DNA of 64,000 bases. Source: an uncultured Halieaceae bacterium (GTDB lineage Bacteria; Pseudomonadota; Gammaproteobacteria; Pseudomonadales; Halieaceae). Under the pieces are notes generated by a model that was not told where the DNA came from, did no database searches, and saw nothing but the letters and a program-made list of their open reading frames with translations. Made by a program: the position numbers and the translations under genes. Within the stretch, counting starts at the first letter, position 1, and every line of letters begins with the position of its first letter. Positions 25,454 through 35,523 of this stretch are shown piece by piece. The DNA lies in NCBI GenBank assembly GCA_938074045.1, contig CALJGI010000009.1, positions 1-64,000 on the forward strand. Reading direction: 5' to 3'.

Positions 25454-26122
25454 ATGAACAAAAAAACATTGTTGGCTGTTATCTGGACCCTGGGATGGAT
25501 TGATGTGTTCTTTTTTTTCCCCCCATTGGAACAGTCGGGATCAGTGATGACCTATGCCAATGCGGCGATGAATAATCATACCGATCGAATCGATGCACTT
25601 AACTACATGTTTTTTAATCTACTGGGGATTTGGCCGTTTGTGATGATCGCGGTGCTCGCTCAAGATTTGCAAGGAAAAATCAAGGCATGGCCCTTTGCTT
25701 TCAGTGCCCTGCTACTCGGAAATTCAGCGTTATATATCTATTTGTTCTGTCGAAAAGAGCAAGAAGGGTTTGTTGCACCAAAAACCTATTTAGTACGGTT
25801 CGCTGAATCGAAAATACTGGCTCTGTCACTGCTCGCGGTGACTCTCTATTTACTATACTACGGCTTCAAATATGCAGATTACCAAGCATTCTATTCGATA
25901 TGGAGTACGAGCTTTTATGCAACAGCCATAACAGTAGACTTCTTACTGTTCAGTATCGCTTTTGCTGCCGTTCTCTCGGATGATATGCGGCGAAGAAATA
26001 TGGCTGTTAATCCCCTATTTTGGTTTTACGCCCTGGTCCCATTACTTGGCTCGACAATATATTTACTGGTTCGAAAAAAATTACCCACTACTGAAATGAC
26101 GGTGTCATGGAGCCACATGTAA
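25454..26122 (+). CDS. Multi-span membrane protein, unknown
   Basis: 222 residues with about six hydrophobic segments (near 5-25, 50-66, 78-95, 116-136, 150-175, 190-207). Nothing in it matches a family I know. The ATG is preceded by three AAAAGGCA repeats that place AAGG at ribosome-site distance. The 3' end overlaps the end of the leftward 88-aa gene by 18 bases (convergent). Confidence 0.65.
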   Translation: MNKKTLLAVIWTLGWIDVFFFFPPLEQSGSVMTYANAAMNNHTDRIDALNYMFFNLLGIWPFVMIAVLAQDLQGKIKAWPFAFSALLLGNSALYIYLFCRKEQEGFVAPKTYLVRFAESKILALSLLAVTLYLLYYGFKYADYQAFYSIWSTSFYATAITVDFLLFSIAFAAVLSDDMRRRNMAVNPLFWFYALVPLLGSTIYLLVRKKLPTTEMTVSWSHM

Positions 26123-26371
26123 TCCGGGCTTAGGCTGACCGATAAACACAACTGTAATGATGGTTGGAAAAATAAACCCCCTGAGATAGGAAAACCCCGA
26201 ACGTAACAGAGTAAATTTCGGCGGTTGTGGTCCGTAATGAACAACATACTGGGTAATAACCAGAGCGGAAATGCTGATCCACATACTCCAGAGCGCTTTT
26301 TGCATCCCGATGACAACGAGAATGAGACTGACTGAAATGGAGATACGAATAAAAGATTGCAGGTAAATCAT
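26105..26371 (-). CDS. Small membrane protein (88 aa)
   Basis: 88 residues with two or three hydrophobic segments. The ATG at 26371 overlaps the stop of the upstream 320-aa gene as ATGA, so the two are coupled. A longer in-frame extension upstream runs antisense to nothing useful and lacks a better start. Function unknown; probably works with the 320-aa protein. Confidence 0.55.
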   Translation of the reverse strand: MIYLQSFIRISISVSLILVVIGMQKALWSMWISISALVITQYVVHYGPQPPKFTLLRSGFSYLRGFIFPTIITVVFIGQPKPGLHVAP

Positions 26372-27330
26372 CGGAGGGTGGTCACCAGCGCGAATGGCAC
26401 CAGCAGTAATCTGGTTTCGATGAGCACGCCGCCCCAGAGATGGACGGCAAGCCAGACTGGTACCAGGAGCCAGAAAAGCTGCTTGAGAAAATCGGGCCAA
26501 ACACGATAGCCGAGGAGCGCAATCACGGGCACCAGGCTAAACGTCTCTACAAACCTGACCCAGGTCATCCAGCGGACCAGGTTGTACTGAATCAATGCCA
26601 GGCCAGGCTCATGACCGTAAGCGAGTACACTGCCCTGCGGCGGAAAGTATGCTCGCAGACGGAAAAACGCTATCGCGTAAACCATGAGGCTCGCGGCCGC
26701 AATCATCGCCGTAGTGGTGATAGTTTGCTTGTCGGCATCACGCGCCAGATACGCTAATGGCAAAAAAGCGATCATGCCGGATGTTTCATGATTGAGTGTT
26801 GCTACCAGCATCACGGCTGGCAGCCACCAGGCTCGACCGGATATCAAAAGCAACATGGCCACCAGGTAGAACAGCAAATCAAAGAAGGAGTGAAAGGCAA
26901 GATCGCTGTCAAATACTGAGTGTGAAATGGACCAAGCCAGCACCATAAGACCCAGATAAGCGCTGACTGCGCCGAGTCGACAAGCTTGAAGATACGCATA
27001 GAATGCGATAAATACAGCACAAAGCTGCAAAACCCGCAGACCGACAAAGCCCCAGAAGACGTGGTAGTTGGCTCCCAGCGCACTCGCGATAGAAAATGAC
27101 CACTCCGACAACCAGACCGACATGATGCGGTACTGCCAGGGGCTACCCGCCTCACCCTGCATGATTTCTATGTGGCGTTGAAGCTGCGGCCCTGCACCCA
27201 CATACTCGGCTGAGAGCATCTGGACGTCGCTCCAGGTGGACATCACCGTCAATACAAATGACGACGCGAGCAGTAGCGCCCAATCCTTGGAACACGTATC
27301 TGTGAACCGCCATGAATGGTTGCTTTTCAT
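26368..27330 (-). CDS. Polytopic membrane protein, unknown (GT-C-like topology)
   Basis: 320 residues, about eight or nine hydrophobic helices with short loops, and a soluble loop after the first helix. The layout, with a first loop carrying charged residues (AGSPWQYRIMSVWLSEW) and LNHETSG between helices, recalls membrane glycosyltransferases or EpsG-like proteins. No motif proves this. Coupled to the 88-aa gene at 26105-26371. Confidence 0.6.
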   Translation of the reverse strand: MKSNHSWRFTDTCSKDWALLLASSFVLTVMSTWSDVQMLSAEYVGAGPQLQRHIEIMQGEAGSPWQYRIMSVWLSEWSFSIASALGANYHVFWGFVGLRVLQLCAVFIAFYAYLQACRLGAVSAYLGLMVLAWSISHSVFDSDLAFHSFFDLLFYLVAMLLLISGRAWWLPAVMLVATLNHETSGMIAFLPLAYLARDADKQTITTTAMIAAASLMVYAIAFFRLRAYFPPQGSVLAYGHEPGLALIQYNLVRWMTWVRFVETFSLVPVIALLGYRVWPDFLKQLFWLLVPVWLAVHLWGGVLIETRLLLVPFALVTTLR

Positions 27331-27399
27331 TCAACTCTGCGTACCAAATGCCGCAGCCCTGTTCAGGGAGTATATCCTGTAGAAATGTGAAATAGACTA

Positions 27400-27543
27400 A
27401 TGGAAAAATTCTTTCATCTGCTTGTGTACCCCGGCATCTATGATCAAGCAACAGCCCTTTACCAACCTGAAAAGGCACAAATTCCAAGACAACAGCTTCG
27501 CGCAGCAGGTACTCAGTATTTGCCCAGCTTGATCAAAAAATGA
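27400..27543 (+). CDS. Possible small ORF (47 aa)
   Basis: An ATG frame of 47 codons (VYPGIYDQATALYQPEKAQI in the middle) within the 320-base gap before the cupin gene. No strong ribosome site and no family match. It could be a small protein or a gene tail. Nothing else is seen in 27331-27651. Confidence 0.25.
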   Translation: MEKFFHLLVYPGIYDQATALYQPEKAQIPRQQLRAAGTQYLPSLIKK

Positions 27544-27651
27544 ACTTACTAGTCAGCACCGATAAACCTACTCACAACACCCGGTTTATCCACCGCTTAG
27601 TTTCGAGATAGACTGAGCTCTGGTGGACGTTGAAAGATTTGGGTAATAGTT

Positions 27652-28302
27652 ATGGGCAGAGACACGGCTATCCCCGCATTTCTTGATGAGATAGACAACT
27701 ATCTCGCTGGATTTCCAGAACCCGGTGTTGCCTTGGTTCAGGCTGGTATCGAGAAATATCTACACGGCGACCTGCACGCTGTAGCCGGGGAAGATAATGC
27801 TGTCGTCAGCGCCTGGTTTCAACGGGCACTGGACGTTATTGCTCCGAGTGCCCCATTACTTGCAACCAGTCTGGCACGGGTGCTGCCCGAGCTGGCCTGG
27901 ATCACATATGATGGCTACGATGAAAGTGAGATTGGGGCCGACTTTGCACGGAACCATGCCTATGCATCCATTATCGGCGATACCTCACCACTGTACGCGC
28001 AGGATTTTGATTTTGGATTATTCCTGATAGCACCCCAGGTGCTTTACCGGGACCATTGTCACGCAGCGCCTGAGTTGTATGTGCCTCTGACGGGGCCACA
28101 CGGTTGGCGCTTCGAACCGAATGCACCGCTGTCCATTAAACCGGCACACGAAGCGATCTGGAACGAGCCTGGTCAGTCGCATTTGACCAAGGTAGGGCCT
28201 GAGCCATTTCTGAGCCTGTATTGCTGGACCTCTGATAATGACAAACCGGCGGCAGTGGTGCCCGCCACAGACTGGGATGAGTTGGAGACATTGCGGCTTT
28301 AA
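27652..28302 (+). CDS. DMSP lyase-family cupin (DddQ/W/K-like)
   Basis: A 216-residue protein with a C-terminal cupin. The metal-binding motif YRDHCHAAPELYVPLTG gives H135, H137, E141 and Y143, with H177 in the second cupin motif (NEPGQSHLTKV). This H-x-H-x3-E-x-Y...H pattern is that of DMSP lyases, which release dimethyl sulfide and acrylate from dimethylsulfoniopropionate. N-terminal helices (1-100) match the family's longer members. No acrylate-degradation or DMSP-transport genes adjoin it, so the true substrate should be treated as open. It converges on the GH81 gene, ending 15 bases away. Confidence 0.72.
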   Translation: MGRDTAIPAFLDEIDNYLAGFPEPGVALVQAGIEKYLHGDLHAVAGEDNAVVSAWFQRALDVIAPSAPLLATSLARVLPELAWITYDGYDESEIGADFARNHAYASIIGDTSPLYAQDFDFGLFLIAPQVLYRDHCHAAPELYVPLTGPHGWRFEPNAPLSIKPAHEAIWNEPGQSHLTKVGPEPFLSLYCWTSDNDKPAAVVPATDWDELETLRL

Positions 28303-28317
28303 CGGGGTGACTGAGCC

Positions 28318-31300
28318 CTAGCGGGTGACCAGCGTAAACGTGCCGGGTGTTGCCTTAACCACTTCACCGTCACTGAAGATCACATCGATCTCTGTATCGG
28401 CGAAGTTGTAAACTACGTAGGTCATCACCCCATTGTTATCAAAGGCCATGGCGGCCGGATAATTGGCCGTCAATGCACCAGTGCCAGTTTTCAGCTGACC
28501 AAGCCGGGCAAAGGTATACAACCAATGATAGGTGTGGGCGCGCGTTTCACCGGCTTCAGGATCATAGCCGGGTGTGGCCAGGTAATCCGCAATTGCTACA
28601 TCAGCATCAGACAGTGCCAGCAGATTCCACCACAAGTCGGTCCATTGGTCGGGTGAGAGACCCGACGGCATGCCATTGCTGGATTCGCTCAGACCAAGCG
28701 CGATGTAGTCGGCCAGGTAGTCTTCATATAATCCAACATGGAGAATCAGCGGATTACTGGGCAGCCCCTGGATACCCAGAATGTGGGCGTAGGCCGCGCT
28801 GAACCATGTCGAGAATACGGCCCCGTCCCCCCACACGATCGAGGTGGTAATAAAGTTGTAGTCGGGTGGGAAATTGTCAGCGTCACCACCGCGATTGTTG
28901 TAGCCGTCAATATTGTTCCAATACTCCCAGTAGGCAGCGCTGGTAGAGGCATGCAGATACATGCCACGCTCCACCAGTGCCTCGTCCTCCATGACCAGGC
29001 CGTAAAGAATTATCGCTCCGTAAGCCGTGGCCGCTTCAGAGGTTGACTCATTGTTATTCCCGCGCGCGAAGTTAACTCGCCCGGAGGCCCAGGAGAACCC
29101 GTTTGCCGGATCGAAGTGCCGCAGATAGGGGAACATGGGGTCATCCCGCCCCGCCGCATAATCACGGATCAGGAGCTCAATCACCGGCCCGTACTGGGTA
29201 TCTCCACACCAGGCTGGCTCTGCGCGGCAAATCTCAGCGGCGGCCCGCACCAGATAGCCATAGTGGAAATGGTGATCGTTGAGTTGCTGGTGGGACGAGA
29301 AGGATTCCTCCATTGCCAGAAGGGTGTTCCAGTCCTCGTCATAAACAAAGTACTTGTTGATATCCAGGTCACCGCCGGTGGTTGCGGTAAACCAGTCTGC
29401 AAGTTCGGACTTCAGCCAGTCACGCAGGGTTGTGGCTTCCGCCGTCATTCCTATCGCTTCAGCGATCGCAATAAGTTCAGCCACCTTGCCGTAGTTCTTG
29501 CCCGCCCAATATGCATCAATACGATCATTCCACCCGGCCTCACCGAGATTCATGAACTCGTTGACAAGTCCTTCCAGCACGGCCTGGTCAAAAGTACCTG
29601 CAATCGTCGGCAGTGAAGGCAGTACCCCCACCGATGGCATGGTGTAGCTAAAGTTTGACGTTTGAGCGAATTTGATCATGCCCCGTGCACTACGTACCTG
29701 ATAGGCACTGACAGCCTGCGAAGATCGCTTCCAGTGCAACGGCTGCAGCCCCGCAATAGTCGTCACCAGTTCACCTTCGTCGTCGAGATAGCGATGGCTG
29801 ACCGTTATCTCACTGGTACTGCGATCTACCGAATAATCAATGTCGACGGAGGCCACCACGTTGCGGGACTTGGCTGCAAAAAAGGTAGACATCGCATTGG
29901 GAGGATGACCACCGTAGTGGGGTAACAGCGCCAGGGTGTACTCACCAGCGCTGTTGCTAACCGTGATCACCTCACTTGAAACGTTGCTGAATGTCGTAGC
30001 CCCTTCACCGGTTATAAGGAAGTTATTGTGATTACCCGCAACGCTGGTCCAGATACCCAGGCTATTGTCCTCGCTGTAAAAGGTACCTTTCTCGCCACCA
30101 TCAGCCCGCAGCGTACGAATTTCAAGGTCGCCATCAAACACCTTGAAATAGACATAAACCGAACCATGAATAAACGTGGCCTGCATCACAGGATTGCCGC
30201 CACTTTGCCATTCGACGGTTACCGAGCCGTCGCTGTGATCGTACATGTATCCTTCCATCGCATGATGCAGGCTGTTGCCAACTGCTATGCCGTCGAAGAC
30301 CTCTGCGAATGGGTCGGGAATCGGATAGAAGAAGTTTTCACTGGCGCTTATCAACCCAGCCGGAATGCCCAGCACTCGCACGCCACGCTCACTGATCCGC
30401 GCAGTTATGGGATCAGGCGTGATATAGGCTGCGTCGTTAGAATCACCGATGGTCATCTCTCCCAGGAACGAGAGTGATCCCCACCATTTGTGGGTCGCCG
30501 TGGGCTCCCGCTCAGCAGGGCCAGTTAACTGCGGATACAAGGGGGTGGGATTACCCACGGGAATTCCCGTAGCGGTGTTGCAGCCTGCAATACCGGGCTC
30601 TACGACACCAGCATTGTAAATCCAGTTACCGAAGTCGAATACACAACGGTAGCTGTCGGGATTGATCAGATCAGAGATGCTGCCGGCACCGTAGGCTGTG
30701 ATTTCCGCATTGCCAGTAGAGCCCGTTCTGGTGGGCGGTGATTCGCCATCGGCAATGCCGGTAAAGCGTACATTGTCGAGGCGAAACACTGTGCTGGTGG
30801 CATTGCTTGCCCATATAACCAGCCCGGTGCTGACATTGGCCAGGTCCAACCCCCCACCCGCCAGGGTTGCCATGTTCACCTTGACCGACTCCCAACCAGA
30901 ACTGCCCCGACTACCGAGTGCTTGATCACCCGACGTACACGGGTAGTTACAATCCAGCTTCATCGTGATGTGGCTGTCGCCAGTCATTACCTTGATGTCA
31001 AACTCAAGGTCCCCATCGGAATAAGCACTGAGATTGAGCACGCCATTTAGACTAATGAACAGGCCAGCAAAGTCGCCGCTGGCACTGTGGGAAACCTCGA
31101 GCACGTCCCCGCGCTCCTGATCATCGACAAACTCCCAGCCGATGCTGGGACAGCCTGCGCCACCATCGTTGCCGCACTCGCCAAAACCGATTGCCGCGTC
31201 AAACGCATTGATGCCGCGATCCCAGATTGCGTTGATCACGCCATCATCAAGCACCACGAGAGCTCCCGGTTCAGCCTGCACAAACACGGCGGTAAGCGTT

Positions 31301-31632
31301 GGCGCTACAACCTCTGAAAAATTCTCATCCCAGTAATCGACGAAAAGTTCTGTGACATCAAAACGGCAATTGAGCGCCTCACTCAAGTGCCCGCAGGAGC
31401 CATCCCAGTGCGAAAACTCCCAGCCCTCCCGGGGCACCCCTGCGTAATTCACGTAATAGTCGCCACTGACATCGTTATCGATACAATTCATGGCACCAGC
31501 GCTAAATTCCTCCAAGGTGCAACCGAAACTACCACCATTGAGATCGACGATATCACCCTCCCCTACTATGGCGAGTGGATGTCTACAGGCAATAATCAAT
31601 AGTGGCAGTAACAAGGAGACTGCGAATTTCAC
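28318..31632 (-). CDS. GH81 endo-beta-1,3-glucanase lipoprotein
   Basis: 1104 residues. A lipoprotein signal ends at Cys16 (LLIIAC). An N-terminal Cys-containing repeat module (WDGSCG) is followed by a carbohydrate-binding/galactose-binding-like domain at about 105-290. The GH81 catalytic domain occupies most of the rest. Signature segments are LNDHHFHYGYL (784-794, with D786), DPMFPYLRHFDP and GNNNESTSEA, with catalytic-candidate E862 and E866. It should sit on the outer surface and cut laminarin, the algal storage glucan. No transporter or other glycosidase lies beside it. Confidence 0.9.
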   Translation of the reverse strand: MKFAVSLLLPLLIIACRHPLAIVGEGDIVDLNGGSFGCTLEEFSAGAMNCIDNDVSGDYYVNYAGVPREGWEFSHWDGSCGHLSEALNCRFDVTELFVDYWDENFSEVVAPTLTAVFVQAEPGALVVLDDGVINAIWDRGINAFDAAIGFGECGNDGGAGCPSIGWEFVDDQERGDVLEVSHSASGDFAGLFISLNGVLNLSAYSDGDLEFDIKVMTGDSHITMKLDCNYPCTSGDQALGSRGSSGWESVKVNMATLAGGGLDLANVSTGLVIWASNATSTVFRLDNVRFTGIADGESPPTRTGSTGNAEITAYGAGSISDLINPDSYRCVFDFGNWIYNAGVVEPGIAGCNTATGIPVGNPTPLYPQLTGPAEREPTATHKWWGSLSFLGEMTIGDSNDAAYITPDPITARISERGVRVLGIPAGLISASENFFYPIPDPFAEVFDGIAVGNSLHHAMEGYMYDHSDGSVTVEWQSGGNPVMQATFIHGSVYVYFKVFDGDLEIRTLRADGGEKGTFYSEDNSLGIWTSVAGNHNNFLITGEGATTFSNVSSEVITVSNSAGEYTLALLPHYGGHPPNAMSTFFAAKSRNVVASVDIDYSVDRSTSEITVSHRYLDDEGELVTTIAGLQPLHWKRSSQAVSAYQVRSARGMIKFAQTSNFSYTMPSVGVLPSLPTIAGTFDQAVLEGLVNEFMNLGEAGWNDRIDAYWAGKNYGKVAELIAIAEAIGMTAEATTLRDWLKSELADWFTATTGGDLDINKYFVYDEDWNTLLAMEESFSSHQQLNDHHFHYGYLVRAAAEICRAEPAWCGDTQYGPVIELLIRDYAAGRDDPMFPYLRHFDPANGFSWASGRVNFARGNNNESTSEAATAYGAIILYGLVMEDEALVERGMYLHASTSAAYWEYWNNIDGYNNRGGDADNFPPDYNFITTSIVWGDGAVFSTWFSAAYAHILGIQGLPSNPLILHVGLYEDYLADYIALGLSESSNGMPSGLSPDQWTDLWWNLLALSDADVAIADYLATPGYDPEAGETRAHTYHWLYTFARLGQLKTGTGALTANYPAAMAFDNNGVMTYVVYNFADTEIDVIFSDGEVVKATPGTFTLVTR

Positions 31633-32200
31633 GACGGAGGTATCCTACATTCGGAGATACAATATTAAGTTGTAAGCGCCCGCAATACCAAATACAAGAC
31701 GCTCGCGATGAAGCGGACTGTTCACACGCTCAACACAGTGCTGCACTGTTTTGGATGTCGACGGTTTATCTGGCAAGGGCTTCCTAAGCTTGAGACTAAG
31801 TTGAGCCACTGGAATCCATGCTGATTGAGATGCTCAATTAAACGGTAGACAACAATCGCCTGTTTTTGCTTAATCAGATAATTCCCGTTATCCAGCGGCC
31901 AGTTTTCAAACTGCCTGGTTACTAAAAATGGCAATTTAGCCTGCACTTGGCGCTTAACATAGGCCTGAACGTCAACGGTGTCGTAGATATATAGAAAAGG
32001 CTGGGTTGTCAGTTTCTGAAACTCACATCCGGAGACATCACTACATAGAGGTTGAGTGCGCCTGCTACTTGGCTATACTGCCACAGGGGTGATGTATCAT
32101 GCAGGCTGCGATGTACTTGCGGCAAGAGTGCGGCAGACCATTGATGCTGAAAATTCGGCCCTGGACTGATATCAGGAAATTAAAGAGAGGAGTAGACACC
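31633..32200. other. Intergenic region, possible gene remnant on minus strand
   Basis: Between divergent genes. A frame open on the minus strand from about 32070 to 31722 would encode a plausible peptide (for example LPFLVTRQFENWPLDNGNY) but has no ATG; GTG at 31946 would give only 74 residues. A decayed small gene is possible. Nothing else is seen. Confidence 0.25.
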
Positions 32201-32662
32201 ATGAAAATACTGCCTGTTGCCATCGCTGTATTTGTCCTTTTGGCTGGTTGTGATGCTGGCCCGAAATCCGGACGCGGGTTCTCACTGCCAGATGGTGATG
32301 TTGACAGCGGGCGCACGGTTTTTGTGGATCTTCAGTGCAATGCCTGCCACTACGTAGGTGGTGTGGAGCAGCTCGCGGCGAATGACGCCGAAGACGAGGA
32401 TCGTATATCGGTAATGCTGGGCGGCAGGGTGGGTACCGTGAGAACCTATGGCCAATTGGTGACATCGGTAATCAACCCATCTCACCGTCTGATTCGGCGC
32501 TATCCCGAAGCTGACATGACAGACCAGACCGGCCAGTCGCTGATGCGTAACTACAATGACGTGATGACGGTGCAGCAGCTTGTAGATGTGGTGGCCTTTT
32601 TGCAGTCAAACTACGTACTTGAACCCCATGTTCGAACCGCCTACCGGGTTTACTATCCATGA
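32201..32662 (+). CDS. Cytochrome c lipoprotein
   Basis: About 153 residues from the ATG at 32201, preferred to an in-frame ATG at 32099 because AGGAG precedes it and the signal begins here. The lipoprotein signal ends at Cys17 (LLAGC). One haem site is present, CNACH at 46-50. A distal axial Met is probably in NYNDVMTVQQL, followed by a helix VVAFLQSNY as in class I cytochromes. It should act as a periplasmic or membrane-bound electron carrier. The genes around it give no partner oxidase. Confidence 0.85.
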   Translation: MKILPVAIAVFVLLAGCDAGPKSGRGFSLPDGDVDSGRTVFVDLQCNACHYVGGVEQLAANDAEDEDRISVMLGGRVGTVRTYGQLVTSVINPSHRLIRRYPEADMTDQTGQSLMRNYNDVMTVQQLVDVVAFLQSNYVLEPHVRTAYRVYYP

Positions 32663-32729
32663 ATCGAAATAAATCTTGAGGGCTTTGCCCCTTAAGATCA
32701 GACTCCGGGTTCCGTGGCCGAGTTAATCG

Positions 32730-34352
32730 ATGATTCACACTCTATGGATGATGCTTATAGGCCTCGGGTTGTTCCTGTACGGGATGGCACAACTCGAAAC
32801 CGGTATCCGTGGCCTCGGCCACCACACCTTTAAGCGCATCCTTTCCCGTTCCACCGACTCACCATTGACCAGTGCCGCGGCGGGTATCGGCGTGACGGCA
32901 ATTCTTCAAAGCAGCAGTCTGGTAAGCCTGCTGGTTCTAGCCTTTGCAAGTGCGGGTGTATTGCCCCTCTACAACGCCATCGGCATCGTCCTTGGAGCTA
33001 ATCTTGGCACCACTATGACGGGTTGGATTGTCACCGCGCTGGGTTTCAAGTTATCGCTTCAAGCTTTCGCGGTACCGCTGATGGGTCTGGGCGCTATCTC
33101 GCAGTTGATATGGTCGCGGCAGAACCGGATAAAGTCGGTGGGCCTTGCAGCCTTTGGCCTGGGGCTGATTATTTTTGGCCTTGATATCATGAAGGGTGCG
33201 GTCGAGGAGCTGCCACAGCAGTGGGATGTGTCACTGATCCAGGGCTATGGGCCGCTGGTCTACTTTCTTTTTGGTGCCGTGATGGCGTCATTAATCCAGT
33301 CCAGCTCCGCGGTGATGATGATTAGCCTGAGTGCCCTGCACGGTGGCATTCTTGATCTACCAGCGGCGGCTGCTCTGGTTATCGGTGCAGACCTCGGTAC
33401 CACGAGCACTACGGTTCTCGGTAGTATTGGTGGCAGCGTGGTCAAGCGGCAATTGGCTTTGGCACACTGCATTTTCAATGCCGTTGTCGATTTTTGCGCG
33501 CTGTTCTTCCTGTTACCACTGTTGGGTCAGCTCCAACAGTGGTTTTCAGTGTACGATCCGCTGTTCAGCCTGGTACTGTTTCACTCCAGTTTTAACTTCC
33601 TGGGCCTGCTGGTCTTTCTGCCCATGCTGAAAAAGTATTCAGACTGGATTGCATCATGTTTCCTCGAGCAGGCCGCACATGAGCGACCGCTGGAAGGTGT
33701 GTCGGGCAAAGTTCCGGAAGCCGCGCTACCCGCAATTGACAACGCGCTGGAGCGATTGCTGTATGCCGTTATAGCTCTGGATCTGCACAATTTCCGACTG
33801 ACACCCGAAGATCTGCATGTTAATGGAGATGTGACTGGGGCAGTAGAAGAACACTTTGAGCAGCGAATGGAGTTTGAGGACCGTTACGAAGATATCAAGC
33901 AGCAGGAATCCGATATTCTCGAGCTGGGCATCGCATTGCAGGCTGAACCCCTCGAGTCGGAACAGGCCGATATGTTATTGCGAAGGCTTGATGCCACTCG
34001 CTCCCTGGTCTACTCAGCCAAGACGCTCAAGGATATCCGTGAGAACCTGGTGAGCCTGCGCCACCACCAGCAAACCGAGATCACCGCACTGTTCAAGAGT
34101 CACCAGAAATTTCTACGGAAATACATCAGCCGCTGTCTGCGCCTGAAGTTGGCCGCCGGGCGCAGCCAGGCACTGGAAGAGAAAGTGGCCGAGCTTAATC
34201 GCCTCAACCAACAGCACTATGAGGAGGCTAACGCAACTGTGCACCAGCTGGTATCTAATGAGGGTCCAGAAGGCGGTGAGATTTCCACACTGCTCAACGT
34301 CAACCACGAGCTCCACCATGCCATGAAGCACCTTGCGGTGTCGGTGAGTTAA
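32730..34352 (+). CDS. Na+/phosphate cotransporter (NptA/PNaS family)
   Basis: 540 residues with about eight to nine membrane helices in two inverted repeats. Each repeat has the family's QSSS motif (ILQSSSLVSLL and LIQSSSAVMMI). A GANLGTT/GADLGTT pair is also present. A cytoplasmic PhoU-like helical domain fills about 330-540. It imports inorganic phosphate with sodium across the inner membrane, apt for a marine organism. The last 4 bases overlap the end of the convergent MDR gene. Confidence 0.92.
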   Translation: MIHTLWMMLIGLGLFLYGMAQLETGIRGLGHHTFKRILSRSTDSPLTSAAAGIGVTAILQSSSLVSLLVLAFASAGVLPLYNAIGIVLGANLGTTMTGWIVTALGFKLSLQAFAVPLMGLGAISQLIWSRQNRIKSVGLAAFGLGLIIFGLDIMKGAVEELPQQWDVSLIQGYGPLVYFLFGAVMASLIQSSSAVMMISLSALHGGILDLPAAAALVIGADLGTTSTTVLGSIGGSVVKRQLALAHCIFNAVVDFCALFFLLPLLGQLQQWFSVYDPLFSLVLFHSSFNFLGLLVFLPMLKKYSDWIASCFLEQAAHERPLEGVSGKVPEAALPAIDNALERLLYAVIALDLHNFRLTPEDLHVNGDVTGAVEEHFEQRMEFEDRYEDIKQQESDILELGIALQAEPLESEQADMLLRRLDATRSLVYSAKTLKDIRENLVSLRHHQQTEITALFKSHQKFLRKYISRCLRLKLAAGRSQALEEKVAELNRLNQQHYEEANATVHQLVSNEGPEGGEISTLLNVNHELHHAMKHLAVSVS

Positions 34353-35470
34353 GTTGGCAATACCTCTGGTGGGATTAACACAAAATTTCCCACGTGTTTT
34401 TTCTCTAGAAATTCGCGCTGAGCTATTGAGATATCCTCAAGTGGAAAGGTTTTGGCGACCAAAGGGCGAACCTCATTGCGCTCAACATACGCAATCAGAT
34501 TGGGAAAAACGGGTTTGTCCCAAGCGGTGCAACCAATCAAACTGAGGTCTTTGAGATAAAATTTACGCATATCCAGCGTAACCAAAGGCCCACCAATCGC
34601 GCCCGAGGAGACATACCTGCCACCGCGTGTTAGTACATCCAGTAACTCCCCAAAACTATCCCCTGCCACATTGTCGAAGACCACGTCTATAGAGTTATCA
34701 CCAAGCTTTTTGGCAACACTTTCGTGTCTGCCCACCACTCTACCCGCACCCAGTTCATATACCTGTGACAGTTTTGCCGAGGCTGTCACAGCCGTGATAT
34801 GAGCGCCGCGTCGCTTGCATAATTGAAGGACAGCGGATCCGACACCTCCCGAGGCACCGGTTACCAGCACTCGGTCCCCTGCCTGAATACCCGCACGATG
34901 CACCATGTTTTCGGCCGTACCATAGGCACAGGGAAGCGTTGCCAGTTCAACATCGCTCCAGTCACTATCTATCGGGAACACTTCATCGGCCGGGACTTTA
35001 ACGAATTGCGCAAATGCCCCGTCAAAGTCCGATGCCATCCAGACATTATCAAATGATTCAAAGCCATTTAGACGCATACAAGCGCGCACCAGAACCCGTT
35101 TTCCAAGAGAGGCTGCGTCCCCACCGGCGCCAATTTCGACAATCCGGCCACAACAGTCAGTTCCCTGAATAAAGGGAAATGGGGTAGCCTCATTCCAACC
35201 ACCATCGGGGGTGTCACGGGATTGGCTTTGTTGAGCTGCAACATCTGCCTCGGTACCGGTTGTAACGTTGGATGAGTACCAACCAATACGGGTATTAATC
35301 TCAGTATTGTTTATGCCTGCGGCGAGCACCCTAAGCAGTACCTCGTCGGGACCAGGTCTGGGAACCGGAACCTGCCGGTACTCCAACCTCTCATAGCCGC
35401 CGTTTCCGGTGGTTACAACCGCCCACATAGTCTGTTCACAATTTGCTACATCAAATCTATCTAATGGCAT
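34349..35470 (-). CDS. MDR-superfamily oxidoreductase (zinc-independent)
   Basis: 373 residues of the medium-chain dehydrogenase/quinone reductase type. Conserved parts are AAGINNTEINTRIGWYS near the N-terminus, FIQGTDCCGRIVEIG, and the nucleotide loop VLVTGASGGVGSAVLQL near 205. The conserved fold starts at the internal Met (35428), so the first 14 residues may be extra. The zinc ligands of alcohol dehydrogenases are missing. Substrate unknown. It is convergent with the phosphate transporter. Confidence 0.85.
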   Translation of the reverse strand: MPLDRFDVANCEQTMWAVVTTGNGGYERLEYRQVPVPRPGPDEVLLRVLAAGINNTEINTRIGWYSSNVTTGTEADVAAQQSQSRDTPDGGWNEATPFPFIQGTDCCGRIVEIGAGGDAASLGKRVLVRACMRLNGFESFDNVWMASDFDGAFAQFVKVPADEVFPIDSDWSDVELATLPCAYGTAENMVHRAGIQAGDRVLVTGASGGVGSAVLQLCKRRGAHITAVTASAKLSQVYELGAGRVVGRHESVAKKLGDNSIDVVFDNVAGDSFGELLDVLTRGGRYVSSGAIGGPLVTLDMRKFYLKDLSLIGCTAWDKPVFPNLIAYVERNEVRPLVAKTFPLEDISIAQREFLEKKHVGNFVLIPPEVLPT

Positions 35471-35523
35471 GTGCTATGTCTCTATCATTTCTGGCACTAC
35501 CTATACCCATTCGACCCATAACT

